From Actinacidiphila rubida (GTDB taxonomy: Bacteria > Actinomycetota > Actinomycetes > Streptomycetales > Streptomycetaceae): DNA of 64,000 nt. Below the pieces are notes generated by a model. The model searched no databases and was not told the origin of the DNA. It saw only the letters and a list, made by a program, of their open reading frames with translations. The stretch covers positions 106,349 to 170,348 of the forward strand of contig NZ_FODD01000021.1 in NCBI RefSeq assembly GCF_900110255.1, given 5' to 3'. This document shows, piece after piece, positions 33,593 to 41,472 of this stretch. Numbering within the stretch: position 1 is the stretch's first letter; each line of letters begins with the position of its first letter. A program made the position numbers and the translations under genes.

Positions 33593-34426
33593 ATGGCCCC
33601 CGCATCCGCAGCGCACATCCCCGAACCGGCCGTGCCCGCCGCCCCGCTGCCCGCGGCGTTCTACCGGGACCTCGGCGACGGCGTGTTCGAGAGCACCCCG
33701 GCGACCGCCGGGCCGTGGGGGCCCAGGACCCAGCACGCCGGTCCCCCCTCGGCGTTGATCGGCCGGGCCTTCGAACGGCACGAGCCGCGCGCGGGGTCGA
33801 GGATCTCGCGGGTGACCCTGGAACTGCCGCGGCCGGTGCCGGTCGCCGAACTCCAGGTGCGGGTGCGGACGGTGCGGGCGGGCTCGCGTGCCGAACTGCT
33901 GGAGGGCGAGATCACCTCCGGCGGGCAGCAGGTGCTGCTGGCCCGGGCCTGGCGTACGGTGGCCGCCCCCGCCGACACGCCCGTCCTGCACGAGGCGCCC
34001 GGCCTGCCGCTGCCGGACCCGCAACCCCCGCACGCGATGTCCGGCGTCCATCTCGACGGCTACATCGCCGCGATGGAGTGGCGGTTCGCGAGCGGCAGCG
34101 GGTTCGACACCCCGGGACCCGGCGCCGCCTGGGCGCGGCAGCGCGTCCCGCTGGTGGCGGGAGCGGCCGACACCCCGCTGACCCGGGCGCTCACCCTGGC
34201 GGACAGCAACTGGGCGATCGCCTCCGCACTGGACTTCGTGCGCAAGCTCGTCATCAACACCGACGTCACGCTGGCGCTGCACCGCGACCCCGTCGGCGAG
34301 TGGCTGTGCCTCACCTCGGCGACGGCCGCGAGCCCGGCCGGCTCGGCCCTGGCGGCCGGGCGCCTCGACGACGCCCTCGGCGACTGCGGGCGAGTCCTGC
34401 AGACCCTGCTGGTCGCCGAACGCTGA
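33593..34426 (+). CDS. Acyl-CoA thioesterase-family (double hotdog) protein
   Basis: A 277-residue protein with TesB-like double hotdog features: an opening FYRDLGDGVFESTPATAGPWG, the HAGPPSALIGRAFE segment (here QHAGPPSALIG, the conserved glycine-rich helix after the first hotdog), and in the second half WAIASALDFVRKLVINTDVTLALHRDPVGEWLCLTS, the usual motif of acyl-CoA thioesterase-like Streptomyces proteins. It likely hydrolyses acyl-CoA; specificity unknown. ATG at 33593 follows TTGGAG at 5 nt. It converges with the PstS-like gene; the intergene carries a 15-bp tandem repeat. Confidence 0.85.
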   Translation: MAPASAAHIPEPAVPAAPLPAAFYRDLGDGVFESTPATAGPWGPRTQHAGPPSALIGRAFERHEPRAGSRISRVTLELPRPVPVAELQVRVRTVRAGSRAELLEGEITSGGQQVLLARAWRTVAAPADTPVLHEAPGLPLPDPQPPHAMSGVHLDGYIAAMEWRFASGSGFDTPGPGAAWARQRVPLVAGAADTPLTRALTLADSNWAIASALDFVRKLVINTDVTLALHRDPVGEWLCLTSATAASPAGSALAAGRLDDALGDCGRVLQTLLVAER

Positions 34427-34446
34427 CGGCCGCGCCGGCGGGGGCA

Positions 34447-34482
34447 GGGATTCCGGGGTCGGGGATTCCGGGGACGGGAATC
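34447..34482. repeat. 15-bp tandem repeat with hairpin in a convergent intergene
   Basis: GGGATTCCGGGG-TCG and GGGATTCCGGGG-ACG run in tandem (34447-34476), followed by GGAATC, so GATTCC (34464-34469) can pair with GGAATC (34477-34482). May serve as a weak terminator between convergent genes. Confidence 0.55.
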
Positions 34483-34491
34483 GCCCGGGCG

Positions 34492-36033
34492 TCAACTGGG
34501 CCGGCACACCACGGGGTTGGCCAGGTCCGCGCACGGCCGGTCGCCGTGGGCGCGGATGATGTCCTGGCCGACCTGGTCGGTGAGGTAGCGCAGGAAGCTG
34601 GCGGTCAGGGACTGCGCGGGCGGCTCGCCGTAGGTGTAGGCGTACTCCGTCGCCCAGAACGGGTACGCGTGGCTGTCGGCCGCGGCCAGTGAGGCCGGCT
34701 GGCCGCCGATCCGCACCGTCAGCAGGTCGTGGCGGGCCGAGGCCGAGCCCAGCTCGCTGTAGCCGAGGGCGCCCGGGGTCGCGGCGACCGTGTCCAGCAG
34801 GGCGTCGGTCGTACTGCGGCGGCAGCGGATCACCCCCGTGCCCCCGGTCCCGGACGGGGTTTCGCAGTCGCTGGAGTTCTCGCCGGGCTCCAGGGCGCCG
34901 CCGAGCAGCCGGGTCTCGAACGCCCGCCGCGTCCCGGACCCGGAGTCACGGCTCACCAGCCGCACCGGCACGTCGTCGCCCCGCAGCTGCCGCCAGTTGG
35001 TGATCTTCCCCGCGTACAGCCGGCGGATGTCGTCGACGCCCAGGTCCTGCACGCCGGCATCCTTGTTGACCACCAGTGTGAACAGCAGGAATCCCATGGG
35101 GCGTTGCAGGACCTGCGGATGCCCGGAGTCCTTCGGGCCGTCGGAGAACGCGATGATCGGCGGCGTGCCCGCCCCCTCCTTCCGGCCGGCGGCGTCCAGG
35201 TCGTCCACGCCCACGCCGCTGGTGTCCGGCGTCACGGTGATCGCCGCCTTCGGGCAGGTGCGGTGGTAGGCGGCGGAGGCCTCGCGCAGCACCGGAGCGA
35301 ACGCGGTCGACCCGGACAGGGTCAGCGTCCCGGACGCGCAGTCCAGCGGCGCGGCGGTGGTGTCCTTGGTGAGCGACACCACGAGCTGGGCGGTGATCAC
35401 CGCGGCCAGGAACAGCACCATCGCGACGGCCGCGCGCGAGGTGCCGGTGCGGCTCTGCGTCTCGCGGATCTGGCCGCTGCCGACACCGCCCTTGATGCCG
35501 CCGCTGACCCGCGGGTCGTCGAACTCCGTCCGCCGGCCGCCGGTCGGCTCCGACGTGCTCTCCAGCGCGGCCAGCACCTTGTAGTGCGCGCCGCGGTTCA
35601 TCGGCACCCGCGGCAGGTAGATCGTGCCGGCGTCGAACCGCAGCCCCGACTCCGGGCCGAAGGAGTCCCGCAGGAAGTCGGCGCTGACCTCGGTGACGAC
35701 CATCCCGGCGACCTTCCGCCCGGGGAACTCGACGGTGATGCCGACGCGGTCGTGGTCCAGCCGCGCGTAGTCGCCGGTGTCGATGTTCGTCACGCCGTTG
35801 TTCTCCACACGCAGCAGCACGAACGACGGGTCGACCAGCGCCCGGCCGTCCTGCATGCGCAACTGCTGCAGCGCGCCCGCGTACTCGGAGTGCACGAGGT
35901 CGGTGACCGTGGTGTCCATCTGCACCCGGTAGCCGAGCCGCTTGCGCCCGTTGAACGCGAACTCGTACAACGCCGCCACGACGGGGACGACCAGACCCAG
36001 GACCGCGAGTGTGATCTCCCAGGGGACGTTCAC
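34492..36033 (-). CDS. Membrane-bound PstS-like phosphate-binding protein
   Basis: A 513-residue protein whose C-terminal half (~232-513) is a PstS/PBP-like domain: GTLTLSGSTAFAPVLREASAAYHRTCP, the oxyanion-binding TSGVGVDDLDAAG, TLVVNKDAGVQDLGVDDIRRLYAGKITNWRQL and RDSGSGTRRAFETRLLG (the phosphate-ligand SGT segment), all hallmarks of PstS. Unlike PstS it is not a lipoprotein: it begins with a membrane segment (~6-23), has a ~175-residue beta-rich domain, then a second membrane segment (~201-222) leading to the binding domain outside. GTG at 36033 is chosen to start just before the first helix. No pstCAB genes are beside it, so it may sense rather than transport. A PHO-box-like array lies ~100 bp upstream. 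Confidence 0.82.
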   Translation of the reverse strand: MNVPWEITLAVLGLVVPVVAALYEFAFNGRKRLGYRVQMDTTVTDLVHSEYAGALQQLRMQDGRALVDPSFVLLRVENNGVTNIDTGDYARLDHDRVGITVEFPGRKVAGMVVTEVSADFLRDSFGPESGLRFDAGTIYLPRVPMNRGAHYKVLAALESTSEPTGGRRTEFDDPRVSGGIKGGVGSGQIRETQSRTGTSRAAVAMVLFLAAVITAQLVVSLTKDTTAAPLDCASGTLTLSGSTAFAPVLREASAAYHRTCPKAAITVTPDTSGVGVDDLDAAGRKEGAGTPPIIAFSDGPKDSGHPQVLQRPMGFLLFTLVVNKDAGVQDLGVDDIRRLYAGKITNWRQLRGDDVPVRLVSRDSGSGTRRAFETRLLGGALEPGENSSDCETPSGTGGTGVIRCRRSTTDALLDTVAATPGALGYSELGSASARHDLLTVRIGGQPASLAAADSHAYPFWATEYAYTYGEPPAQSLTASFLRYLTDQVGQDIIRAHGDRPCADLANPVVCRPS

Positions 36034-36129
36034 GACTGACCGAACCTCTCGCCGACGACGGCCCACCGAGGACGGGTGGACCGTCACGCTACGAGCCCTG
36101 ACGGGACGTCACCCCCGGTCCGCGGAAGC

Positions 36130-36158
36130 GTTCCGCAGGTGTTCACCCCGCGTTGGCG
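36130..36158 (+). promoter_or_regulatory. PHO-box-like array between the PstS-like and PfpI genes
   Basis: Three 7-mers with 11-bp phasing: GTTCCGC (36130), GTTCACC (36141, perfect PhoP core) and GTTGGCG (36152), scoring 5, 7 and 4 of 7. It lies 97 bp upstream of the PstS-like start and 139 bp before the PfpI-like gene. PhoP binding is inferred. Confidence 0.5.
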
Positions 36159-36190
36159 GACGCACACGGAACGGCCCCGGGCGCCCTGCA

Positions 36191-36224
36191 CCGTGCACGA
36201 GAGCCGTGCACCGGGAGCCGTGCG
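36191..36224. repeat. Three CCGTGC units upstream of the PfpI-like gene
   Basis: CCGTGC(A/G)C occurs at 36191, 36204 and 36218, spaced 13 and 14 bp, with GTGCAC palindromes at 36193 and 36206. Could be an operator cluster; no regulator is suggested by the sequence. Confidence 0.35.
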
Positions 36225-36296
36225 CCCGGCGTCGTGGAGCGGCGAGTTCGCGGGTCGGTCCCGGAGCCCGCCTCCCGCGCCCTCTACGGTCGGGGC

Positions 36297-36992
36297 ATGG
36301 CAAAGATCCTGTTCGTGATGACCGGCGCCGACCACTGGACCCTCGCCGACGGCACCCGGCACCCCACCGGCTTCTGGGCCGAGGAGGCCGTCGTCCCGCA
36401 CCAGGCCTTCACCGAGGCCGGGCACGAGGTCGTCGTCGCCACCCCCGGCGGGGTCGTGCCGAAGGCCGACCAGGCCAGCCTGGCACCGGACTTCAACGGC
36501 GGCCCGGACGGCGCCCGCCGGGTCACCGGGGCGCTGGCCGCGATGGACGAACTGCGGCATCCGGTGCGGCTGGAGGACGTCGACCTCGCGGACTACGACG
36601 CCGTGTACTACCCCGGCGGCCACGGCCCCATGGAGGACCTGTCCGCCGACGCGGCCTCGGGACGGCTGCTCACCCGCGCGCTCGCCTCCGGCACGCCGCT
36701 CGGCGTCGTCTGCCACGGCTCCGCGGCACTGCTCGCCGCCCGCGCCGACGACGGCGGCTCGCCGTTCGCCGGCTACCGGCTGACCGGCTTCACGAACGCC
36801 GAGGAGACGCAGGCCGGGTTCGCCGCGAAGGCGGCGTGGCTGCTGCAGGACCGGCTGGTCGCCATGGGCGCCGACTTCCAGGAGGGCGAACCCTGGGCAC
36901 CGTTCGTGGTGACCGACCGCACGCTGGTCACCGGCCAGAACCCGGGCTCGTCCGCGCCGGTGGCGGCCGAACTGATCGAGCGGCTCCGCTGA
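36297..36992 (+). CDS. DJ-1/PfpI-family (type 1 glutamine amidotransferase-like) protein
   Basis: A 231-residue DJ-1/PfpI domain protein. Family marks: MAKILFVMTGADHWTLADGTRHPTGFWAEE (the large Hsp31/HchA-like subgroup opening, with the conserved E), VVVATPGGVVPKAD, YDAVYYPGGHGPMEDL, and the nucleophile elbow GVVCHGSAALLA with Cys and His. The extended form resembles chaperone/glyoxalase III-type Hsp31 relatives; a role in methylglyoxal removal or protein repair is possible but unproven. ATG at 36297 follows CGGGGC; the frame upstream to 36153 is noncoding-like. Its stop is 10 bp from the convergent glycosylase gene end, so no separate terminator is visible. Confidence 0.88.
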   Translation: MAKILFVMTGADHWTLADGTRHPTGFWAEEAVVPHQAFTEAGHEVVVATPGGVVPKADQASLAPDFNGGPDGARRVTGALAAMDELRHPVRLEDVDLADYDAVYYPGGHGPMEDLSADAASGRLLTRALASGTPLGVVCHGSAALLAARADDGGSPFAGYRLTGFTNAEETQAGFAAKAAWLLQDRLVAMGADFQEGEPWAPFVVTDRTLVTGQNPGSSAPVAAELIERLR

Positions 36993-37002
36993 GCCGGCCC
37001 GG

Positions 37003-37872
37003 CTACTTCAGCAGGCGCGACATCCGCCGGTCCGCCAGCGGCTTGCCGCCGGTCTGGCACGTCGGGCAGTACTGCAGCGAGGAGTCGCTGAACGACACCT
37101 CGCGGATGGTGTCCCCGCACACCGGGCACGGCTCCCCGGTCCGCCCGTGCACCCGCAGGCCCGACTTCTTCTCGGCCTTCAGGTCGCGCAGCGCCAGGCC
37201 GCGCGAGCGCTCCACGGCCTCGGTCAGGGTGCTGCCCATCGCCGCGTACAGGCCGGCCACCTCGTCGTCGCCGAGGTTGGCCGCCAGCTTGAACGGGGAC
37301 ATCCTGGCGGCGTGCAGGATCTCGTCCGAGTACGCGTTGCCGATGCCCGCGATCACGCTCTGGTCCCGCAGCACCCCCTTGACCTGGCGGCGCTCGCCGC
37401 GCAGCAGGGCGGCGAACGCGTCCGGCGTGAAGTCCGCGGCGAGCGGGTCGGGCCCGAGCCGGGCGATCCCGGGCACCTCCTGCGGATCGCGCACCACGTA
37501 GAGGGCCAGCCGCTTCTGCGTCCCGGCCTCGGTCACGTCGAAGCCCGCGCCGTCGTCCGGATCGCCGAGCCGTACCCGCAGGGCGAGCGGCCCGCGGCCC
37601 GGCTTCGGCGGCGCGTCCGGCAGCGTGTCCTGCCAGCGCACCCACCCCGCCCGCGCCAGGTGGACCACCAGGTGCACGTCCCCCGCGACCAGGTCCAGGA
37701 ACTTCCCGAACCGGCCCGCCCCCTCGAAGACCCGCCCCTCCAGCGCGCTCAGCGGCGGATCGTACGTCTTCAGCGCGTGCACGGCCGTCAGCTGCGCCCG
37801 CCCGACACTCCGGCCGGCCAGGTGCTCGTCCAGGAACCGGCTCAGCGACTCGACCTCCGGCATCTCGGGCAT
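37003..37872 (-). CDS. Fpg/Nei-family DNA glycosylase
   Basis: A 289-residue base-excision repair enzyme. It begins MPEMPEVESLSRFLDEHLAGR, giving the catalytic N-terminal Pro-Glu (P2, E3) after Met removal. The helix-two-turn-helix has QSVIAGIGNAYSDEILHAARMSP, and a C-terminal zinc finger CPVCGDTIREVSFSDSSLQYCPTC (split here as CPVC ... CPTC) contacts damaged DNA. It removes oxidised bases by beta/delta-elimination. Fpg (MutM) normally has MPELPEVE, and the family Lys near residue 55 is less clear here, so Nei-like activity is also possible. ATG at 37872 follows CTGGGGGC. No operon partner is evident. Confidence 0.9.
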   Translation of the reverse strand: MPEMPEVESLSRFLDEHLAGRSVGRAQLTAVHALKTYDPPLSALEGRVFEGAGRFGKFLDLVAGDVHLVVHLARAGWVRWQDTLPDAPPKPGRGPLALRVRLGDPDDGAGFDVTEAGTQKRLALYVVRDPQEVPGIARLGPDPLAADFTPDAFAALLRGERRQVKGVLRDQSVIAGIGNAYSDEILHAARMSPFKLAANLGDDEVAGLYAAMGSTLTEAVERSRGLALRDLKAEKKSGLRVHGRTGEPCPVCGDTIREVSFSDSSLQYCPTCQTGGKPLADRRMSRLLK

Positions 37873-37934
37873 GCCCCCAGTCTGCCTCACCCCCTCCCCG
37901 AACCCCGCCGTCAGCCGCCGGCGCGACGCCGAAA

Positions 37935-37982
37935 GGCCGCCGGCGGTGGCCCTCCCGTGAGGAAGGAGCACCGCCGGCGGCC
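37935..37982 (-). terminator. glnA terminator hairpin
   Basis: A perfect 14-bp stem pairs 37935-37948 with 37969-37982 (arms begin GGCCGCC / end GGCGGCC) around a 20-base loop that holds a short CTCC/GGAG pair. It is 49 bp past the glnA stop. Confidence 0.8.
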
Positions 37983-38030
37983 CGAGGACGGTCCGGGGGG
38001 AGCGGGAACCCGCTCCGGCCCGGGGGTGGA

Positions 38031-39440
38031 TCACACGTCGAAGTAGAGCTCGAACTCGTGCGGGTGCGGGCGGAGCTGGATCGGGGCGATCTCCTTCGTG
38101 CGCTTGAAGTCGATCCACGTCTCGATCAGGTCCGCGGTGAAGACGCCGCCGGCCTGGAGGTACTCGTTGTCCTGCTCCAGCGCGTCGAGGACGGCGGGCA
38201 GCGACGTCGGGACCTGCGGGACGTTCGCGTGCTCCTCGGGAGCCAGCTCGTAGAGGTCCTTGTCGATCGGCTCGGCCGGCTCGATCTTGTTCTTCACGCC
38301 GTCCAGACCGGCCAGCAGCAGCGCCGAGAACGCCAGGTACGGGTTCGAGGACGGGTCCGGGGCCCGGAACTCGACGCGCTTGGCCTTCGGGTTGGCACCG
38401 GTGATCGGGATGCGCATCGCGGCGGACCGGTTGCGCTGCGAGTACACCAGGTTGACCGGGGCCTCGAAGCCCGGGACCAGGCGGTGGTACGAGTTCACCG
38501 TCGGGTTGGTGAAGGCCAGCAGCGACGGGGCGTGCCGCAGGATGCCGCCGATGTAGTAGCGGGCCGTGTCGGACAGGCCCGCGTAACCGGCCTCGTCGTA
38601 GAACAGCGGCGAACCGCCCTGCCACAGCGACTGGTGCACGTGCATGCCGGAGCCGTTGTCACCGAAGATCGGCTTGGGCATGAAGGTCGCGGTCTTGCCG
38701 TTGCGCCACGCGACGTTCTTCACGATGTACTTGAAGAGCATCAGGTCGTCGGCCGCGGCGAGCAGCGTGTTGAACTTGTAGTTGATCTCCGCCTGGCCGG
38801 CGGTGCCGACCTCGTGGTGCTGGCGCTCGACCTGCAGGCCGGCCGCCTCCAGCTCCAGGGAGATCTCCGCGCGCAGGTCGGCGAAGTGGTCCACCGGCGG
38901 GGCGGGGAAGTAGCCGCCCTTGTAGCGGACCTTGTAGCCGCGGTTGTCCTCGAGTGCGCCGGTGTTCCAGGCGCCCGCCTCGGAGTCGATGTGGTAGAAC
39001 GCCTCGTTCGAGCGGGTGTCGAAGCGCACGCTGTCGAAGACGTAGAACTCCGCCTCCGGGCCGAAGTACGCGGTGTCCGCGATACCGGTCGACGCGAGGT
39101 ACGCCTCGGCCTTCTTCGCCACGTTCCGCGGGTCACGGCTGTACTGCTCGCCGGTGATCGGGTCGTGGATGAAGAAGTTGATGTTGAGGGTCTTGTCCTT
39201 GCGGAACGGGTCCACGCGGGTCGTGGACAGGTCCGCGCGCAGCGCCATGTCGGACTCGTGGATCGCCTGGAAGCCGCGGATGGACGAGCCGTCGAAGGCC
39301 AGCTCCTCGGTCGGGTCGAAGGACGAGACCGGCACCGTGAAGTGCTGCATGATGCCGGGCAGGTCGCAGAACCGGACGTCGATGAACTTGACGTCCTCGT
39401 CCGAGATGAACTTGTTGACGTCGTCGGCGTTCTGGAACAT
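38031..39440 (-). CDS. glnA: Type I glutamine synthetase
   Basis: GSI makes glutamine from glutamate, ammonia and ATP as a dodecamer in the cytoplasm. At 469 residues it is full length. Motifs: FCDLPGIMQHF and FDGSSIRGF (~50), the metal-site GPEAEFYVFD, AEINYKFNTL, the ATP-binding KPIFGDNGSGMHVHQS and NRSAAMRIP with the substrate Arg. The adenylylation loop KDLYELAPEE carries Tyr397, the target of GlnE (encoded at 3.5-6.5 kb). ATG at 39440 has AGGAGG. A GlnR-box-like array lies ~95-132 bp upstream and a 14-bp-stem terminator follows. Monocistronic. Confidence 0.98.
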   Translation of the reverse strand: MFQNADDVNKFISDEDVKFIDVRFCDLPGIMQHFTVPVSSFDPTEELAFDGSSIRGFQAIHESDMALRADLSTTRVDPFRKDKTLNINFFIHDPITGEQYSRDPRNVAKKAEAYLASTGIADTAYFGPEAEFYVFDSVRFDTRSNEAFYHIDSEAGAWNTGALEDNRGYKVRYKGGYFPAPPVDHFADLRAEISLELEAAGLQVERQHHEVGTAGQAEINYKFNTLLAAADDLMLFKYIVKNVAWRNGKTATFMPKPIFGDNGSGMHVHQSLWQGGSPLFYDEAGYAGLSDTARYYIGGILRHAPSLLAFTNPTVNSYHRLVPGFEAPVNLVYSQRNRSAAMRIPITGANPKAKRVEFRAPDPSSNPYLAFSALLLAGLDGVKNKIEPAEPIDKDLYELAPEEHANVPQVPTSLPAVLDALEQDNEYLQAGGVFTADLIETWIDFKRTKEIAPIQLRPHPHEFELYFDV

Positions 39441-39534
39441 CCAACTCCTCCTAGGCCCGGCCTCCGGGGGTCGGGGTGGCGATCGGGGTGCGGCCAGTGC
39501 GGTGGCGCACTCGCCCCGACCATAGGGATCAGCG

Positions 39535-39572
39535 ATTACTCCAGCATGACCCATTTGTTTCGTCGGCGTTAA
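39535..39572 (-). promoter_or_regulatory. GlnR-box-like array upstream of glnA
   Basis: Minus strand reads TTAAC-n6-GAAAC-n6-GTCAT-n6-GTAAT. The pentamers match the Streptomyces GlnR consensus GTNAC-n6-GAAAC-n6-GTNAC-n6-GAAAC at 3, 5, 4 and 3 of 5 positions with exact 11-bp phasing. Binding is inferred; GlnR control of glnA is established in S. coelicolor. Confidence 0.75.
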
Positions 39573-39660
39573 CCGCGACGCCGGGGAGTTCGGCGTCAGC
39601 CGTCCGGGTGCAGGCACCCGCGCGGTACGGATGCTCCGGGCGGGGGGTTACCGTGGACGC

Positions 39661-40128
39661 GTGGACAACAGGGAAGCAATGGGATCGTGGCTCTCCGGAC
39701 CGCGCGCCGCCGCCGAGCAGATGGGCGTCGAATTCGGCTACCGCGGCGAGCGCCTCGGGCTCCCGGAAGAGGGACCCGGATCCATCGCACCGGTCGGCCG
39801 CCGCATCGCGGCCCTCTTCATCGACTGGCTCCTCTGCGTGCTGATCGCATACGCCTTCATCGCGCACCGTCACGTCCAGGCGGCCGAGAACTGGGCACTC
39901 GCCGTGTTCGGCGTCGTCGCCTACATCGGCATCGCCCTGGTCGGCGCCACCCCGGGCAAGCTGCTGCTGCGGCTGCGTGTGGTCCGGGCCGACGGAGGCC
40001 GGCTGGGCCCGGGCGCCGCGCTGCTGCGCACCGTGCTGCTGGTCCTGGTCATCCCCGCCGTGGTCTGGGACCGCGACACCCGCGGCCTGCACGACAAGGC
40101 CGCCAAGGCCGTCCAGATCCGGATCTGA
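39661..40128 (+). CDS. RDD-family membrane protein
   Basis: A 155-residue RDD domain protein. The signature Arg-Asp-Asp positions appear as GRRIAALFIDWLLCVLIAYAFI in the first helix, GATPGKLLLRLRVVRADGGRLG between helices, and RGLHDKAAKAVQI at the C-terminus. About three membrane segments are visible. RDD proteins have been linked to Na+/H+ exchange and stress, but the role is unproven in actinomycetes. GTG at 39661 was chosen after a GGGG-rich region; divergent from glnA and convergent with the DUF4191 gene. Confidence 0.87.
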   Translation: MDNREAMGSWLSGPRAAAEQMGVEFGYRGERLGLPEEGPGSIAPVGRRIAALFIDWLLCVLIAYAFIAHRHVQAAENWALAVFGVVAYIGIALVGATPGKLLLRLRVVRADGGRLGPGAALLRTVLLVLVIPAVVWDRDTRGLHDKAAKAVQIRI

Positions 40129-40203
40129 CGGCACCGGCGACCGGCCTGACGGTTCCGGCGAACGGTCCGACGCCGACAGTCCGACAGCCACGCCGAAGCA
40201 CCG

Positions 40204-40257
40204 ACGACGACGCCGAAGGGGCGCGGGTGAGAACCCGCGCCCCTTCGGCGTCGTCGT
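40204..40257. terminator. Perfect 25-bp-stem bidirectional terminator
   Basis: Bases 40204-40228 pair perfectly with 40233-40257 across the GAGA tetraloop, between the converging RDD and DUF4191 genes. The largest simple hairpin in the window. Confidence 0.9.
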
Positions 40258-40284
40258 GTCGTTCGTGTCCGGCCCGGTCCGGCC

Positions 40285-40977
40285 TCAGCGGCCGCGCTGC
40301 ATGCCCTTCGGCATCCGCATGCCGCGGGGCATCGGGCCCTTCGGGATCGGCATGTTGCTCATCATGTCGCCCATGGCGCGCAGCCGGTCGTTCACCTCGG
40401 TGGCCTTCGGGCCGCTCAGGGTGCGCGGCAGGCGCAGCAGCGTGGCGCGGATCTTCTTCAGCGGCAGCTGGCCCTCGCCGTCACCGGCGATGTAGTCGTG
40501 CACCGGCACGTCGTACACGATGCGGGCGACCTTGCGCTTCTCCGTGGCCAGCAGCGCCTTCACCCGGTTCGGGTTGCCCTCGCCGACGAGGACCACGCCC
40601 GCGCGGCCGACCGCCCGGTGCACCACGTCCTGGCTCTTGTTCATGTTCACCGCGGGGGTGACCGTCCAGCCGCGGCCGACGTTCTGCAGCACCGCGGCGG
40701 CGGCGCCCGGCTTGCCCTCCAGCTGCCCGAAGGCCGCCCGCTCGGCACGGCGGCCGAACACGACGGCCATCGCCAGCAGGCCCAGCAGGGCGCCCAGGAT
40801 CGCCGCGAAGATCGGGTGACCGATCAAGAAGCCGATGGCGAGGATGACACCGAAGGTGACGATTCCCACAGCCGCAATGACAAGCCCGATCTTCGAATCG
40901 GCCTGCCTGGTCATCTTGTAGGTCTGAGCGATCTGTGCAAGACGCCCAGGGTTCTCGGATGTTTCCTTCCTCGCCAT
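40285..40977 (-). CDS. DUF4191 membrane protein
   Basis: A 230-residue protein of the actinobacterial DUF4191 family (recognised from the MARKETSENPGRLAQIAQTYKMT opening and the two adjacent membrane helices at ~30-70). The cytoplasmic C-terminal part has GKPGAAAAVLQNVGRGWTVTPAVNMNKSQDVVHRAVGRAGVVLVGEG and a Met/Pro/Arg-rich tail ending MRMPKGMQRGR. Function is unknown; family members lie next to lipA in many actinomycetes. Here it is downstream of the small ORF and lipA on the same strand. ATG at 40977. Confidence 0.9.
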   Translation of the reverse strand: MARKETSENPGRLAQIAQTYKMTRQADSKIGLVIAAVGIVTFGVILAIGFLIGHPIFAAILGALLGLLAMAVVFGRRAERAAFGQLEGKPGAAAAVLQNVGRGWTVTPAVNMNKSQDVVHRAVGRAGVVLVGEGNPNRVKALLATEKRKVARIVYDVPVHDYIAGDGEGQLPLKKIRATLLRLPRTLSGPKATEVNDRLRAMGDMMSNMPIPKGPMPRGMRMPKGMQRGR

Positions 40978-41051
40978 GCGGCAAAGGATACGTGGCCGCT
41001 CGCGACGGCGTCACCGCGGCCGGACGACGGGGCCGCGCGAATCGGCAGGAA

Positions 41052-41276
41052 TCAGTCGGGAAGGATGCCCGAGGCCCGCTGGCCGGTCGTGAGCGCGGTC
41101 ATCTCGTGCTCCGCGTCCCTGCGGTCCCTGGCCCGCTGGCGGTCCGCGACGACCGCCGCCCAGGCGTTCCTCCGGGCCGTCTGCTGGCCACCGGACAGCA
41201 GAAAGGATTCGACGGCGCGCAGTCCCCGGCCAACCGGAGTGCGCACGTGCGGGGAGTAGATCGGTTCGGACGGCAT
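41052..41276 (-). CDS. Small conserved hypothetical protein, 74 residues
   Basis: I do not recognise a domain. The protein begins MPSEPIYSPHVRTPVGRGLRAVESFLLSGGQQ and is otherwise rich in Arg/Ala/Asp with a helical centre (ARRNAWAAVVADRQRARDRRDAEHEMTAL). There is no signal or membrane segment. Real-gene support: GAGGGGG ribosome site before the ATG at 41276, biased codon use, and conserved placement between lipA and the DUF4191 gene as I recall it for Streptomyces. A role with lipoate metabolism cannot be claimed. Confidence 0.65.
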   Translation of the reverse strand: MPSEPIYSPHVRTPVGRGLRAVESFLLSGGQQTARRNAWAAVVADRQRARDRRDAEHEMTALTTGQRASGILPD

Positions 41277-41430
41277 GGCGTCCCCCTCGGACGGCTGCGA
41301 AGGAGCTGTGGGACAGGGCGGGACATCGCGACACAGGAGAGCCGGGGCTCGGGTGGTGTCCGCAAACCAAGCCTCGGCACAATGTGTTACCAGCCGGTGA
41401 CCATCCGGTCAATCTCGTATGAAAGCCTCA

Positions 41431-41464
41431 CCGGTGCCGTCCGGGGGACGCCGGACGGCACCGG
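41431..41464 (-). terminator. lipA terminator hairpin
   Basis: A perfect 14-bp stem (41431-41444 with 41451-41464) and a 6-base loop, 9 bp after the lipA stop. Strong termination here would separate lipA from the downstream small ORF. Confidence 0.85.
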
Positions 41465-41472
41465 GTGCCGGT

